DNA from: Salarchaeum sp. JOR-1
Lineage (GTDB): Archaea; Halobacteriota; Halobacteria; Halobacteriales; Halobacteriaceae
Length of the DNA stretch: 64,000 bases
Assembly: GCF_007833275.1 (NCBI RefSeq)
Contig: NZ_CP042241.1
Span: forward strand, 1,922,001 to 1,986,000
Reading direction: 5' to 3'
The translations under genes and the position numbers were made by a program. The notes below the pieces were generated by a model. The model made no database searches. It had not been told where the DNA came from and worked only from the letters and a program-made list of their open reading frames with translations. Shown one piece after another: positions 16,675 to 24,980 of the stretch. Position 1 is the stretch's first letter; each line of letters begins with the position of its first letter.

Positions 16675-16704
16675 GCTCGCTCGTTCGGCGAATCCTCGCT
16701 TCGC
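16675..16704 (+). repeat. 30-bp direct repeat, copy 1
   Basis: Perfectly identical to 16732-16761, offset 57 bp. Both copies carry the GCTCGCTCG...CTTCGC pattern common around haloarchaeal gene ends. A further shared piece, TTCGCCTACTG, ends copy 1's downstream flank and the TFB stop-codon region (16768 on). So a short stretch around the TFB 3' end appears to have been duplicated. Confidence 0.85.
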
Positions 16705-16731
16705 CTACTGCTCGCGTCTCACTTTGTTCGC

Positions 16732-16761
16732 GCTCGCTCGTTCGGCGAATCCTCGCTTCGC
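16732..16761 (+). repeat. 30-bp direct repeat, copy 2
   Basis: Second perfect copy, just beyond the TFB stop codon at 16772. Only two copies are present, with a 27-bp spacer and no array, so it is not a CRISPR. Confidence 0.85.
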
Positions 16762-16771
16762 TCGGCTTCGC

Positions 16772-17737
16772 CTACTGGAAGCCCATCGCTTCGATCTGCT
16801 CCTGGTAGCGGTTCCGGATGGTGACTTCGGTGACCTGCGCGACGTCCGCGACCTCGCGCTGGGTCTTCTTCTCGTTGCAGAGGAGGCTGGCGGCGTAGAT
16901 GGCCGCGGCGGCGAAGCCGGTCGGGGATTTGCCAGAGAGGAGGCCCTGTTCGGCGGACACGTCGATGATTTCGTTGGCCTTCGACTGGGTTTCCTCGGAG
17001 AGTTCGAGTTCGCTCGCGAACCGGGGGACGAACTGCTTGGGGTCGACGGGCTCCATCTCGAGGCTGAGTTCCTGTGCGACGTAGCGATAGGTGCGGCCGA
17101 TCTCCTTCTGGTCGACCCGGGAGACCTCCGCGACCTCCTCGAGACTCCGGGGAATGCCCTCTTTCCGGCAGGCGGCGTAGAGGCAGGCGGTGGCGACGCC
17201 CTCGATGCTGCGGCCGCGGATGAGGTCTTCCTTCAGCGCGCGTCGATAGATGACGGACGCGACCTCTCGGACGCTGCGGGGGACGCCGAGCGCGGAGGCC
17301 ATGCGGTCGATTTCTGAGAGGGCGAACTGGAGGTTGCGCTCGCCCGCGTCCTTCGTCCGAATCCGCTCCTGCCACTTCCGCAGCCGGTGCATCTGAGAGC
17401 GCTTCTTCGAACTGATGGATCGACCGTAGGCGTCCTTGTCCTTCCAGTCGATCTGGGTTGTCAGCCCCTTGTCGTGCATCGTCTGGGTGGTGGGTGCGCC
17501 GACCCGGGACTTCTCTTGGCGTTCGGAGTGGTTGAACGCACGCCACTCGGGTCCGCGGTCGACGTTGTCCTCCTCGATGACGAGACCGCAGTCCTCGCAG
17601 ATGAGCTCCCCCTGATCCGCGCTCACGCTGAGGTTCGTGGAGTCACACTCCGGGCACACCCGAACGTCCTCCTGCTCGGACCCCGTCGTTTCCTCCGCCT
17701 GGTTCTCGCGCTCGCGCTGCCGGCTGGGGCGTACCAT
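16772..17737 (-). CDS. tfb: Transcription initiation factor IIB (TFB)
   Basis: A general factor bridging TBP at the TATA/BRE element to RNA polymerase. Start is placed at ATG 17737 (MVRPSRQR), six codons inside the longest frame, because a TATA element at 17764-17770 is then 30 bp upstream. The 321 residues comprise a zinc ribbon (C28, C31, C47, C50) and a B-finger/linker (GPEWRAFNHSERQEKSRVG). Two cyclin folds follow, each with the A.Y.A/C signature (ACLYAACRKEGIPR, AAIYAASLLCNEKKTQ), and it ends IEAMGFQ. Haloarchaea carry several TFBs; which one this is cannot be told. Confidence 0.95.
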   Translation of the reverse strand: MVRPSRQRERENQAEETTGSEQEDVRVCPECDSTNLSVSADQGELICEDCGLVIEEDNVDRGPEWRAFNHSERQEKSRVGAPTTQTMHDKGLTTQIDWKDKDAYGRSISSKKRSQMHRLRKWQERIRTKDAGERNLQFALSEIDRMASALGVPRSVREVASVIYRRALKEDLIRGRSIEGVATACLYAACRKEGIPRSLEEVAEVSRVDQKEIGRTYRYVAQELSLEMEPVDPKQFVPRFASELELSEETQSKANEIIDVSAEQGLLSGKSPTGFAAAAIYAASLLCNEKKTQREVADVAQVTEVTIRNRYQEQIEAMGFQ

Positions 17738-17763
17738 CGTACGTACACCAAACACATCGGTAG

Positions 17764-17770
17764 TTTTAAG
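17764..17770 (-). promoter_or_regulatory. TATA box of tfb
   Basis: The sequence ttttaag (CTTAAAA towards the gene) is 30 bp before the chosen ATG. This supports a leaderless transcript and the shorter TFB start. Confidence 0.6.
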
Positions 17771-17800
17771 CCCTTTGTCTGGCTCGTCGTGTCACTAATT

Positions 17801-18154
17801 CTATACGGACGCGGCGGCCCACGCGACCCCGACCGCGGCGAACGACCCGAGGAGATTCAGGGTTGCGTTCGCGGCCGCCAGTCGGGGATGCCCGCGCTCG
17901 ACGAGCCGCACCGTCTCGTACGCGAACGAGGAGAACGTCGTGAACGCGCCGCACGCTCCCGTTCCAAGCAGGAGGAGCCACGGTTCGCTCGCGTTCGCGA
18001 ACGTCAGGAGACCGAGCGCGAAACTCCCGACGACGTTCACCGCGAGAGTGCTCCGCGGGAATTCGCTCTCGGGAACGAGGACGCCGGCGTAATACCGGGC
18101 GAGCGCGCCGAGCGCACCACCAGCGCCAACGAGGTGAGCGGGCGGGACGTCCAT
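17801..18154 (-). CDS. crcB: Fluoride channel subunit CrcB (second copy)
   Basis: A 117-residue four-helix membrane protein of the CrcB/Fluc family. It exports fluoride as a dual-topology dimer. Signatures are GGALGALARYY near residues 13-23, the TLAVNVVGSFALG block (about 36-48; Asn in the pore) and GACGAFTTFSSFAYE (about 66-80; the central Phe track and Na+ site). The ATG overlaps the upstream crcB stop as TGATG. A tandem pair of unequal CrcBs probably forms a fixed-orientation heterodimer. Confidence 0.92.
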   Translation of the reverse strand: MDVPPAHLVGAGGALGALARYYAGVLVPESEFPRSTLAVNVVGSFALGLLTFANASEPWLLLLGTGACGAFTTFSSFAYETVRLVERGHPRLAAANATLNLLGSFAAVGVAWAAASV

Positions 18155-18528
18155 CACGCGTCACCTCCGAGCGCCCGCGCGAGCGCGCGTCCGACGAGCA
18201 CGCCGAGCAGTCCGAGCGCGTAGTTCGCGGCGACGTTCCCGGCGAGCACGAGCGGCGCGCTCTGCAGGCTCTCGACGGCGAACGTGCTGTACGTCGTAAA
18301 AGAAGAGAGGAATCCCGTGGCGGCGACGACGCGTGTGCGGTCGGCGAGCACGCCGACGTGGTACGCCTCGTACATGACGAACCCGAGGAGGAAGCTCCCG
18401 GCGGCGTTCGCGGCGAGCGTGCCCGACAGGCCGGGGAGGAAGAGCGCGAGGAAGTATCGGAGGTTCGCGCCCGCGAACCCGCCGACGGCCACCAGAACGG
18501 CCGTTTCGGCGGATTCGAGGCGGCTCAT
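18154..18528 (-). CDS. crcB: Fluoride channel subunit CrcB (first copy)
   Basis: A 124-residue CrcB/Fluc homologue with GGFAGANLRYFLALFL (about 16-31), LAANAAGSFLLGF (about 38-50) and ATGFLSSFTTYSTFAVE (about 70-86). It differs clearly from its downstream partner, as expected for an obligate antiparallel heterodimer. Start ATG 18528 overlaps the halocyanin stop (ATGA). No fluoride riboswitch is recognised upstream of the operon. Confidence 0.92.
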   Translation of the reverse strand: MSRLESAETAVLVAVGGFAGANLRYFLALFLPGLSGTLAANAAGSFLLGFVMYEAYHVGVLADRTRVVAATGFLSSFTTYSTFAVESLQSAPLVLAGNVAANYALGLLGVLVGRALARALGGDA

Positions 18529-18911
18529 TCCTCGACGACGGTGATGTCGCCGACCATCCCCAGGTTCTCGTGGGGGACGCAGATGTAGTGGTAGTCGCCG
18601 GGAACCGTGAACGTGTGCTGGTGTTCGAACCCGGGGCCCTCCCACTCCTCGTGGCCCTTCCAGTCCGACTCGGCGGGGATGCCGTCCGGGACGACGTTGT
18701 GCCCGCCGTCGAACCACTTCCAGATGACGGTGGTTCCGGCCTCGATAGTGAGCGTATCGGGGGAGAATTTGTACCCGCCATCGGGCGCGACCTTCACGAG
18801 CACCGTCTCCGGCGGGAGCGACGTGACCGTGACGTTCGTTCCGCCCGCGCACCCGGCGAGCGCCGCGACCGACCCGACACCGGCCGTCCGAAGGAACTGC
18901 CGTCTGTCCAT
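18525..18911 (-). CDS. Halocyanin-like blue copper lipoprotein
   Basis: A 128-residue plastocyanin-family electron carrier attached to the outer membrane face. DRRQFLR (residues 2-8) is a Tat motif and ALAGC a lipobox with lipidated C21. Copper ligands are H71, C111, H114 and M119 in the GGHNVVP and YICVPHENLGM segments. It is translationally coupled to two fluoride-channel genes, an unexpected pairing. It likely shuttles electrons between membrane complexes; partners are unknown. Confidence 0.92.
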   Translation of the reverse strand: MDRRQFLRTAGVGSVAALAGCAGGTNVTVTSLPPETVLVKVAPDGGYKFSPDTLTIEAGTTVIWKWFDGGHNVVPDGIPAESDWKGHEEWEGPGFEHQHTFTVPGDYHYICVPHENLGMVGDITVVEE

Positions 18912-19004
18912 ACGTGGGGTTTCGTGGGAAGCCGAAAACGCCTTCCGGTTCCGTCAGTCCATGCAGCACGTATTTAGGGATGGGTCGGCGAGGGGAGGGC
19001 ACGA

Positions 19005-19718
19005 ATGGGCCTCCGCGACATCGTTACGAGCGTCGAAAGCCAGGAGAAGACGCTGACCGTATACGGCCCGAGCGACGCGCTCGCCGACGCCGCTCGCGAG
19101 TACTTCGAGTCCCAGAACGTGCGCGTCGTCTACGAACCCGTCGCAGACCCAGCGGACGCCCGCGCCGAACTGTGCGACGACGACGGCCCCGTTCTGTCTG
19201 TGGACGTTGACGCGGTCGAAGACCTCCTCTCCGAGCGCGCAGACCGCGACTTCGGGGACGTGGCTCCCTACCGCGCCATCCTCGAACACCTCGACCGCGC
19301 GACGTTCACGTCCTACGACCGCGCGCAGATGATGACGGCGTCCCGCGAGGTCGAAGACCGCGCGTGGCGGGTCGGCGAGGGATTGCTGGTCGCGGGGTTC
19401 CAGACGCTCTCGACGTTCGAAACCCAGCACGAGGCGTACGCGTTGCTCGCTGAAACGGATCTGGACGTGCACGTGTACGGCGCGCCCGACGCGGACGTGG
19501 ACGACGTCGGGACGACCGTCCACCCCATGGACTCGCCGGACATCCGGGAGACGTGGTTCGTCGCGTTCGACGGCGGCCCCAGCCCTCAACAGAAGTCGGC
19601 GTTGCTCGCGGAGGAGCGCTCGCCGGGCGAGTTCTACGGGTTCTGGACGTACGACCCGGACACCGTCGACCGCATTATCGACGCGGTTCCCGACACCGCG
19701 AACCGGCCGACGGCGTAG
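19005..19718 (+). CDS. DICT sensory domain protein
   Basis: A 237-residue haloarchaeal signalling-type protein. It matches the DICT pattern: SVESQEKTLTVYGP near the N-terminus, TFTSYDRAQMMTASREVEDRAWR (about 105-127), FQTLSTFETQHEAY and a C-terminal WFVAFDGGPSPQQKSALL then FYGFWTYDPDTVD. DICT domains occur with diguanylate cyclases and two-component proteins and are thought to sense or bind ligands. Here it stands alone. A TATA-like cgtatttagg lies about 32 bp upstream, so leaderless expression is likely. Confidence 0.85.
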   Translation: MGLRDIVTSVESQEKTLTVYGPSDALADAAREYFESQNVRVVYEPVADPADARAELCDDDGPVLSVDVDAVEDLLSERADRDFGDVAPYRAILEHLDRATFTSYDRAQMMTASREVEDRAWRVGEGLLVAGFQTLSTFETQHEAYALLAETDLDVHVYGAPDADVDDVGTTVHPMDSPDIRETWFVAFDGGPSPQQKSALLAEERSPGEFYGFWTYDPDTVDRIIDAVPDTANRPTA

Positions 19719-19760
19719 GCTACCCGTAGGCTTTTCTCGACGGCCACGCGAGACTGTGCC

Positions 19761-20978
19761 ATGGTAGTTATCGACTGCGGCGTCCTCGTGGACGGCCGCG
19801 CGGACGACCCGCTCAGTGACGCCCGCATCGTCGTCGAAGACGAAACCGTCGCCGCGGTCGGCCCGCGCGAGGACGTGGACGCGTCGGACGCCCACGCCCA
19901 CGTCTCGTACCCCGACGCGACCGTGATTCCCGGCCTCATCGACGCGCACGCCCACCTGCAGGGATCGCGGTCGATGAACCCGATGGACTGGGTGACCGAC
20001 GGCGACGCGCTGTCCGCGGCGCGCGCGACCGCCGACCTCCGCGACCTCCTCGACGCGGGATTCACGAGCGTGCGCGACGTGGGGAGCACGACCGGCCTCG
20101 GCCTCCGCGAGGCGGTCGAATCCGGCGACATCCCGGGCCCGCGCGTGTACACGAGCGGGCAGTCCATCAGTCAGACCGCGGGCCACGGCGACAGCCACAG
20201 CCTCCCCTACGAGTGGGCGGCCGACGCCGGCCTCGGTATCTCCACGCTCGCGGACGGCCCCGCGGAGTGCCGGAAGGCCGCGCGCAAGCAGATCCGGGAG
20301 GGCGTGGACTCGCTGAAGATCATGACGACGGGCGGCGTGCTCTCGGAGCGCGACGCGCCCGACCAGAGCCAGTTCACGGACGACGAGATAGCGGCGATGA
20401 CGGAGGAAGCCCACCGCGTCGGGATTCCGGTCGCGAGCCACGCGCAGGGGGCGGCGGGCATCAAGAGCGCGCTCCGGAACGGCGTCGACACCATCGAACA
20501 CGGCTTCTACGTGGACGACGCGGCCGTCGACCTCCTGCTCTCGACGGACGCGACGTTCGTCCCGACGCTCGCCATCATGCATCGCATCGTCGAGCACGGC
20601 GACGAGCATGGCGTCCCCGAACACGGCCTCCGGAAGGCCCGCGAGGCCTACGACGCCCACCGCGAGAGCGTCCGGAAAGCCTACGACGCGGGCGTGCCGA
20701 TAGCGCTCGGCACGGACTTCCTCGGCCCCGACCTCGTCCCGCACGGCGAGAACGCGATGGAAGCCGAACTGTTCGTGGAGGAAATCGGCATGAGCGAGAT
20801 GGAGGCGATTCAGGCGGGGACGCGCGTCGCGGCGCGCACCGTCCCCGACGACGACATCGGCACGCTCGAACCCGGACAGCGCGCGGACATCGTCGTGCTC
20901 GACGAGAACCCCCTGACGGACATCTCGGCCGTCCGCGAGAGCGTGCGGGCGGTGTACGCGCGCGGCGAGGAGGCCTAG
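19761..20978 (+). CDS. Metal-dependent amidohydrolase (imidazolonepropionase/prolidase-like)
   Basis: A 405-residue cytosolic hydrolase of the amidohydrolase superfamily. Metal ligands are visible: DAHAHLQG in strand 1, a lysine in LKIMTTGGV, histidines in VASHAQG and DTIEHGFYVD, and aspartate in ALGTDFLGP. The N- and C-terminal beta-sandwich (ADIVVLDENPLTD) is typical. It resembles Xaa-Pro dipeptidase/imidazolonepropionase-like members whose substrates are rarely known. No pathway neighbours help; it lies 43 bp after the DICT gene and could share its transcript. Confidence 0.88.
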   Translation: MVVIDCGVLVDGRADDPLSDARIVVEDETVAAVGPREDVDASDAHAHVSYPDATVIPGLIDAHAHLQGSRSMNPMDWVTDGDALSAARATADLRDLLDAGFTSVRDVGSTTGLGLREAVESGDIPGPRVYTSGQSISQTAGHGDSHSLPYEWAADAGLGISTLADGPAECRKAARKQIREGVDSLKIMTTGGVLSERDAPDQSQFTDDEIAAMTEEAHRVGIPVASHAQGAAGIKSALRNGVDTIEHGFYVDDAAVDLLLSTDATFVPTLAIMHRIVEHGDEHGVPEHGLRKAREAYDAHRESVRKAYDAGVPIALGTDFLGPDLVPHGENAMEAELFVEEIGMSEMEAIQAGTRVAARTVPDDDIGTLEPGQRADIVVLDENPLTDISAVRESVRAVYARGEEA

Positions 20979-20979
20979 T

Positions 20980-21870
20980 TCAGTTCTCGGGCGCGTCCTT
21001 CCACTCGCCCATCCCCGCGGGGTCGAGGTGGATGTGCACGTCGCCCACGTCCGGGAGCGCCATCACGCGCTCGCGGAGTTCTGTTTCGAGGTCGTGGGCC
21101 TCCCGGAGCGTGTGTTCGTCCGCGACCTCCGCGTGGAACTCCACTTCGATGTCGGTACCGACGTAGTGCGCGGTGAAGTCGTGGATTCCCGCGACCTCCG
21201 CGTGGGAGAGGACGGCGTCCCGAATCGCGTCGAGTTCCTCCTCGGGGGGTGCGCGCCCGACGAGGTAGGTGATGTTCTCCCGGGAGATGGCGACGCCCTC
21301 TCGAATCACGAGCACGCTGACGAGCGCGCCCGCGATGGGGTCGAGCATCGGTTCGCCGATGGCCGCGCCGAACACGCCGACGACGGCGGCGAGACTGGTG
21401 TACACGTCGTTCAGGCAGTCCGCGGCGAGCGCGTCGAGCGCGGGCGATTCGAGCGTTTCGTTCAACAGAGTGGTGTATCGGTAGACGAGCACCATGTCGA
21501 GCACGCCGAACGCGAGTCCCGCCACCAACAGGGGGTCGAACACCACGTCGGGCGCGTGAAGCACGGCGAGACCGGCGTCGTAGAGGATGCGCGCGCCGAG
21601 CACGACGAGGGTCGCGCCGACGAACAGGGCGGTGAGCGGTTCGATGCGCTCGTGGCCGTGCGGGTGCGTGCGGTCGGGGCCTTCGAAGGAGAGGCGCCCC
21701 CAGACGAGCACGATGAGGCTCGCGAGCAGGTCGGCGAGCGAGTGCGCGGCGTCCGCGATGAGCGCGAGGCTCCCGAACATCACGCCGACCGTGCCCTCGA
21801 CGAGAATCTTGAGGACGTTCCCGAGGACGTTTGCCCAGGTCGCTCGCAGGAACGCGCTCCGATCGTCCAT
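20980..21870 (-). CDS. Cation diffusion facilitator (CDF) metal exporter
   Basis: A 296-residue proton-coupled exporter. Six membrane helices are followed by a cytoplasmic ferredoxin-like domain (about 205-290) ending HIHLDPAGMGEW. Helix 2 has ADAAHSLADLLAS and helix 5 ADCLNDVYTS. Helix 5 lacks the H-x3-D of zinc CDFs such as YiiP, so the metal may be Mn2+ or Fe2+ instead; this is inference. Start is the ATG at 21870; an in-frame GTG one codon upstream is also possible. Confidence 0.9.
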   Translation of the reverse strand: MDDRSAFLRATWANVLGNVLKILVEGTVGVMFGSLALIADAAHSLADLLASLIVLVWGRLSFEGPDRTHPHGHERIEPLTALFVGATLVVLGARILYDAGLAVLHAPDVVFDPLLVAGLAFGVLDMVLVYRYTTLLNETLESPALDALAADCLNDVYTSLAAVVGVFGAAIGEPMLDPIAGALVSVLVIREGVAISRENITYLVGRAPPEEELDAIRDAVLSHAEVAGIHDFTAHYVGTDIEVEFHAEVADEHTLREAHDLETELRERVMALPDVGDVHIHLDPAGMGEWKDAPEN

Positions 21871-22126
21871 CACCGGAGGGAGGGAGAGCCGGCAGTTAGG
21901 GGTTGCGTTCGTGCGCGCTGCACGTCGAACTACCTGGTGTCGGGACTCGTCTCGGCCGACGACGCGCCGCGGGCGAGACGACCAGCGGAGAGGGTATACG
22001 CGAGAGGGGAGAGCGGACGGTATAGCCCCGCGCGACGCGTGAACCGCGGGTTAACTGAGCGGCGCGACCGGTTACCGTAGTTCGTTACAGCGAACGCTTA
22101 CAACTCTTCGTGGTGCTAGTTCACGT

Positions 22127-23863
22127 ATGTCGTCTGATTCGCAGGGGTTCGTACACGCGACGGCCCTCGACGCCCTCCGGGAGAGCGGTCGCGAACTCGT
22201 GAACAGGAACGGACAGGCAATCGCGCTGTTCCACGCGGACGGCGAGGTGCGTGCGGTGGACAACCGCTGTCCGCACATGGGGTTCCCGCTCACCGAGGGA
22301 ACCGTGGACGACGGCGTGCTGACGTGTCACTGGCACCACGCGCGCTTCGAGCTGTCCTGCGGGGACACGTTCGACCCGTGGGCGGACGACGTGCCCACGT
22401 ATCCCGTGGAGGTGCGCGAGGGCGAGGTGTACGTCCGACCGGTTCCCCAGCGGGACGCGCCGCCAGCGGAGCACTGGGCGAACCGACTGGAGGCGGGGCT
22501 GGAAGAAGACCTCCGACTCGTGCTCGCGAAGGCCGCCATCGGCCTCACGGACGCCGGCGTCGACTACGACGACCCGTACGCGACGGGCGTCGAGTTCGGC
22601 ACGCGCTACCGGGCGGACGGCTGGGCGTCCGGACTGACGATTCACACGGCGCTCGCGAACGTCCGCGACCGACTGGACGACGCGACGCGGCGGCGCGCGC
22701 TCTACCAGGGACTGGTGGAGGTCGCGGGCGACTGCGCGGGCACGCCGCCGAAGTTCGACCAGCCCATGCTCGACACGGACGCGGTGTCGAAGGCGCGGCT
22801 GAAGGAGTGGTTCCGGGAGAACGTCGAAGTCCGAGACCGGGACGGCGCGGAGCGCGTGCTCCGCACCGCCGTGGCCACTCTCGACCGAGCGGACGTGGCG
22901 GAACTCCTGTTCGCGGCGGCGACCGACCACGTCTACCTCAGCTCGGGCCACGCGCTCGACTTCGTGAACAAGGCGTTCGAGAGCCTCGATCACGCCGGCT
23001 GGGAGCGCGCGGACGACGTGCTCGCGTCCGTCGTCTCCGGCCTCACCGACGCCGACCGGAGCGAGGAGACCGCGGAGTGGCGCCAGCCCGTCGACCTCGC
23101 CGGCCTCCTCTTCGACGCGTACGACGACCTCCCCGAGGGCCCGAGCGGCGACTGGACCGAGCCCGACGGCTTCCTCGACACCCTGCTCGGTGACGACCCG
23201 CACGCCATCGTGGACGCCCTGCTCGACGCCGCGAACGCGGGCGCGACGCCCCGCCAGCTCTCCCGAGTGGTGCGGTACGCGGCCGCCGTGCGGGTCGCGC
23301 AGTTCTCGACGGGCAACGAGTTCGGCGACTGGAACACCGTCCTGCACACGTTCACGTACGCGAACGCCGTCCACCAGGCCACCGAGCGCACCGACGCGAC
23401 CGAGCTCTACCGGGGCGCGTTCGACGCCGCGATCAACGTCTACCTCGACCGCTTCCTCAACACGCCGCCCGCGTCGATCCCGGACGGCGACCCGGGCGCC
23501 GACTCAGAGGGAGCGCTCGACCGACTCGACGACGCGTTCGACCGCGAGGGCGCGGAGGAGGTGAACCGGGCGTCGCGGGCGACCGCTGACTTCCTCGCCG
23601 CCGGCGGCGACCCCGACGACCTCATGGAGTCGCTGGGCGCGTCGCTCGTCCGGGAGGACGCGGGCTTCCACACGTTCCAGGCCGTCGAAGCCGGGTTCAC
23701 GGGCGCGGCCGAGGCCGACAGCACGGAGCGCGAGCGCGTGTTCCTCGTCGCGGCCGCGCGCTACCTCGCCGCGCACACGCCGACGCGCCGGGAGCGCGAG
23801 CAGACGTACCGCATCGCCGAGCGCCTCCACCGCGGCGAAGCCCTCCACGAGACCGAGCGCTAG
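22127..23863 (+). CDS. Rieske [2Fe-2S] domain fused to large helical domain
   Basis: A 578-residue protein. Residues 1-105 are a Rieske domain with C48-x-H50 (NRCPHMGFPLTEG) and C67-x2-H70 (TCHWHHARFELSCG), resembling nitrite-reductase-small-subunit/dioxygenase ferredoxins rather than membrane Rieske proteins. Residues 115-578 are an acidic, almost wholly helical domain without a recognised catalytic motif. Histidines in YLSSGHALDF, TFTYANAVHQ and the ETYRIAERLHR-like end could bind a metal. The 256-bp upstream gap contains no gene I can support. The Rieske cluster would feed electrons to the helical domain. Confidence 0.82.
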   Translation: MSSDSQGFVHATALDALRESGRELVNRNGQAIALFHADGEVRAVDNRCPHMGFPLTEGTVDDGVLTCHWHHARFELSCGDTFDPWADDVPTYPVEVREGEVYVRPVPQRDAPPAEHWANRLEAGLEEDLRLVLAKAAIGLTDAGVDYDDPYATGVEFGTRYRADGWASGLTIHTALANVRDRLDDATRRRALYQGLVEVAGDCAGTPPKFDQPMLDTDAVSKARLKEWFRENVEVRDRDGAERVLRTAVATLDRADVAELLFAAATDHVYLSSGHALDFVNKAFESLDHAGWERADDVLASVVSGLTDADRSEETAEWRQPVDLAGLLFDAYDDLPEGPSGDWTEPDGFLDTLLGDDPHAIVDALLDAANAGATPRQLSRVVRYAAAVRVAQFSTGNEFGDWNTVLHTFTYANAVHQATERTDATELYRGAFDAAINVYLDRFLNTPPASIPDGDPGADSEGALDRLDDAFDREGAEEVNRASRATADFLAAGGDPDDLMESLGASLVREDAGFHTFQAVEAGFTGAAEADSTERERVFLVAAARYLAAHTPTRREREQTYRIAERLHRGEALHETER

Positions 23864-24897
23864 GGACGGATGACCGCGCGGCCCTCGATCTCGTTGCGTT
23901 CGAGTTTCGCCGCGACCTCGTTGATATCGGCGAGGTCGTACTCGGTTGTCGTGAGGTGGATCTCGCCCTGCTCGACGAGCGCGACGAGCTCCTGGAGTTC
24001 GGTGTACGTCCCGACGAGGTTCCCGCGGTAGTCGAACTCGCCGTCAACGAGATCCTGACTGGGCTGGTGGACGTGACCGCCGTAACCGACGATGTGGTGG
24101 TCGCCGCCGGGCGTGACGACGTCCGGCGCGAGCGCGGTAGTGGTGTCCGAGCCGACGAAGTCCAGGAGTTGTTTCGCGCCCCGGCCGTCGGTGATAGCGT
24201 CGACGGCGTCCGCCACGTCCTCGTCCGTCGAGTTCACGGTGTGGTCTGCGCCGAGGCTGTCGGCGAGCGCGAGCGCGTCGTCCTTGACATCGACGGCGAT
24301 CGTTCGGGCGGCGCTCATCGCGTGAACGGCCTGCAGGCCGATGTGACCGAGGCCGCCGATACCGACGAGGACGCAGTAGTCGCCGGGGACGAGTTCGCGC
24401 GCGGCCTTCTTGACGGCGTGGTAGGCGGTGATGCCGGCGTCGGCGTGCGGCGCGATGTCGACCGGGTCGGTGTCGTCGAGCGTGATGGTGGCGCGTTCGC
24501 TGGTGAGGAGGGACTCCGCGAACCCGCCGTCGTGCGTGAGCCCGGAGAACGCGGCGTTCTCGCAGTACATGTCGTTGCCGAGCCGGCACGCACGACACGT
24601 CCCGCACGTCCGGAGCGGATGGCAGAGAACCGCGTCCCCCTCCTCGACAGTCGTCACCTCGTCCCCGACTTCGACGACGGTTCCGGCGTTCTCGTGGCCG
24701 AGCGTCATCGGGAGGGACTGATCGGCGTACGGCTCCCACATTCCCTCGATGATGTGGTTGTCCGTCTGGCACCAGCCCGCGCCCTCGACCTCGACGACGA
24801 CCTGGTTCGACGCCTCGATTTCGGGCCGCGGCACGTCTTCGATGGTGAGCGCGTCCTCCATGTCCTCCGTGTACTCGTGTAGTCTCGCGGCGCGCAT
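23860..24897 (-). CDS. Zinc-dependent NAD(P)-alcohol dehydrogenase
   Basis: A 345-residue medium-chain dehydrogenase. Catalytic zinc ligands are Cys in GWCQTDNHIIEG and His-Glu in TLGHENAGTV. Structural zinc is bound by four Cys in CGTCRACRLGNDMYC. The cofactor loop GIGGLGHIGLQ is near 180-190, and the acidic VDVKDD after strand 2 suggests NAD+ preference. I start it at ATG 24897 (MRAARLHEY); the longer frame adds 37 unsupported residues. It ends tail to tail with the Rieske gene (4-bp overlap). Confidence 0.9.
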   Translation of the reverse strand: MRAARLHEYTEDMEDALTIEDVPRPEIEASNQVVVEVEGAGWCQTDNHIIEGMWEPYADQSLPMTLGHENAGTVVEVGDEVTTVEEGDAVLCHPLRTCGTCRACRLGNDMYCENAAFSGLTHDGGFAESLLTSERATITLDDTDPVDIAPHADAGITAYHAVKKAARELVPGDYCVLVGIGGLGHIGLQAVHAMSAARTIAVDVKDDALALADSLGADHTVNSTDEDVADAVDAITDGRGAKQLLDFVGSDTTTALAPDVVTPGGDHHIVGYGGHVHQPSQDLVDGEFDYRGNLVGTYTELQELVALVEQGEIHLTTTEYDLADINEVAAKLERNEIEGRAVIRP

Positions 24898-24980
24898 GTT
24901 CGACCGTTCGGCGGCATCCCACCTAAACGTACGTCCCGGGCCGACCGAGCGTATTTCCCGCCGCCGGCCGAACGGGAGGC

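Noticed and set aside
16675-16761. CRISPR array
   Set aside because: Only two direct copies, 27-bp spacer, no further units and no cas genes nearby.
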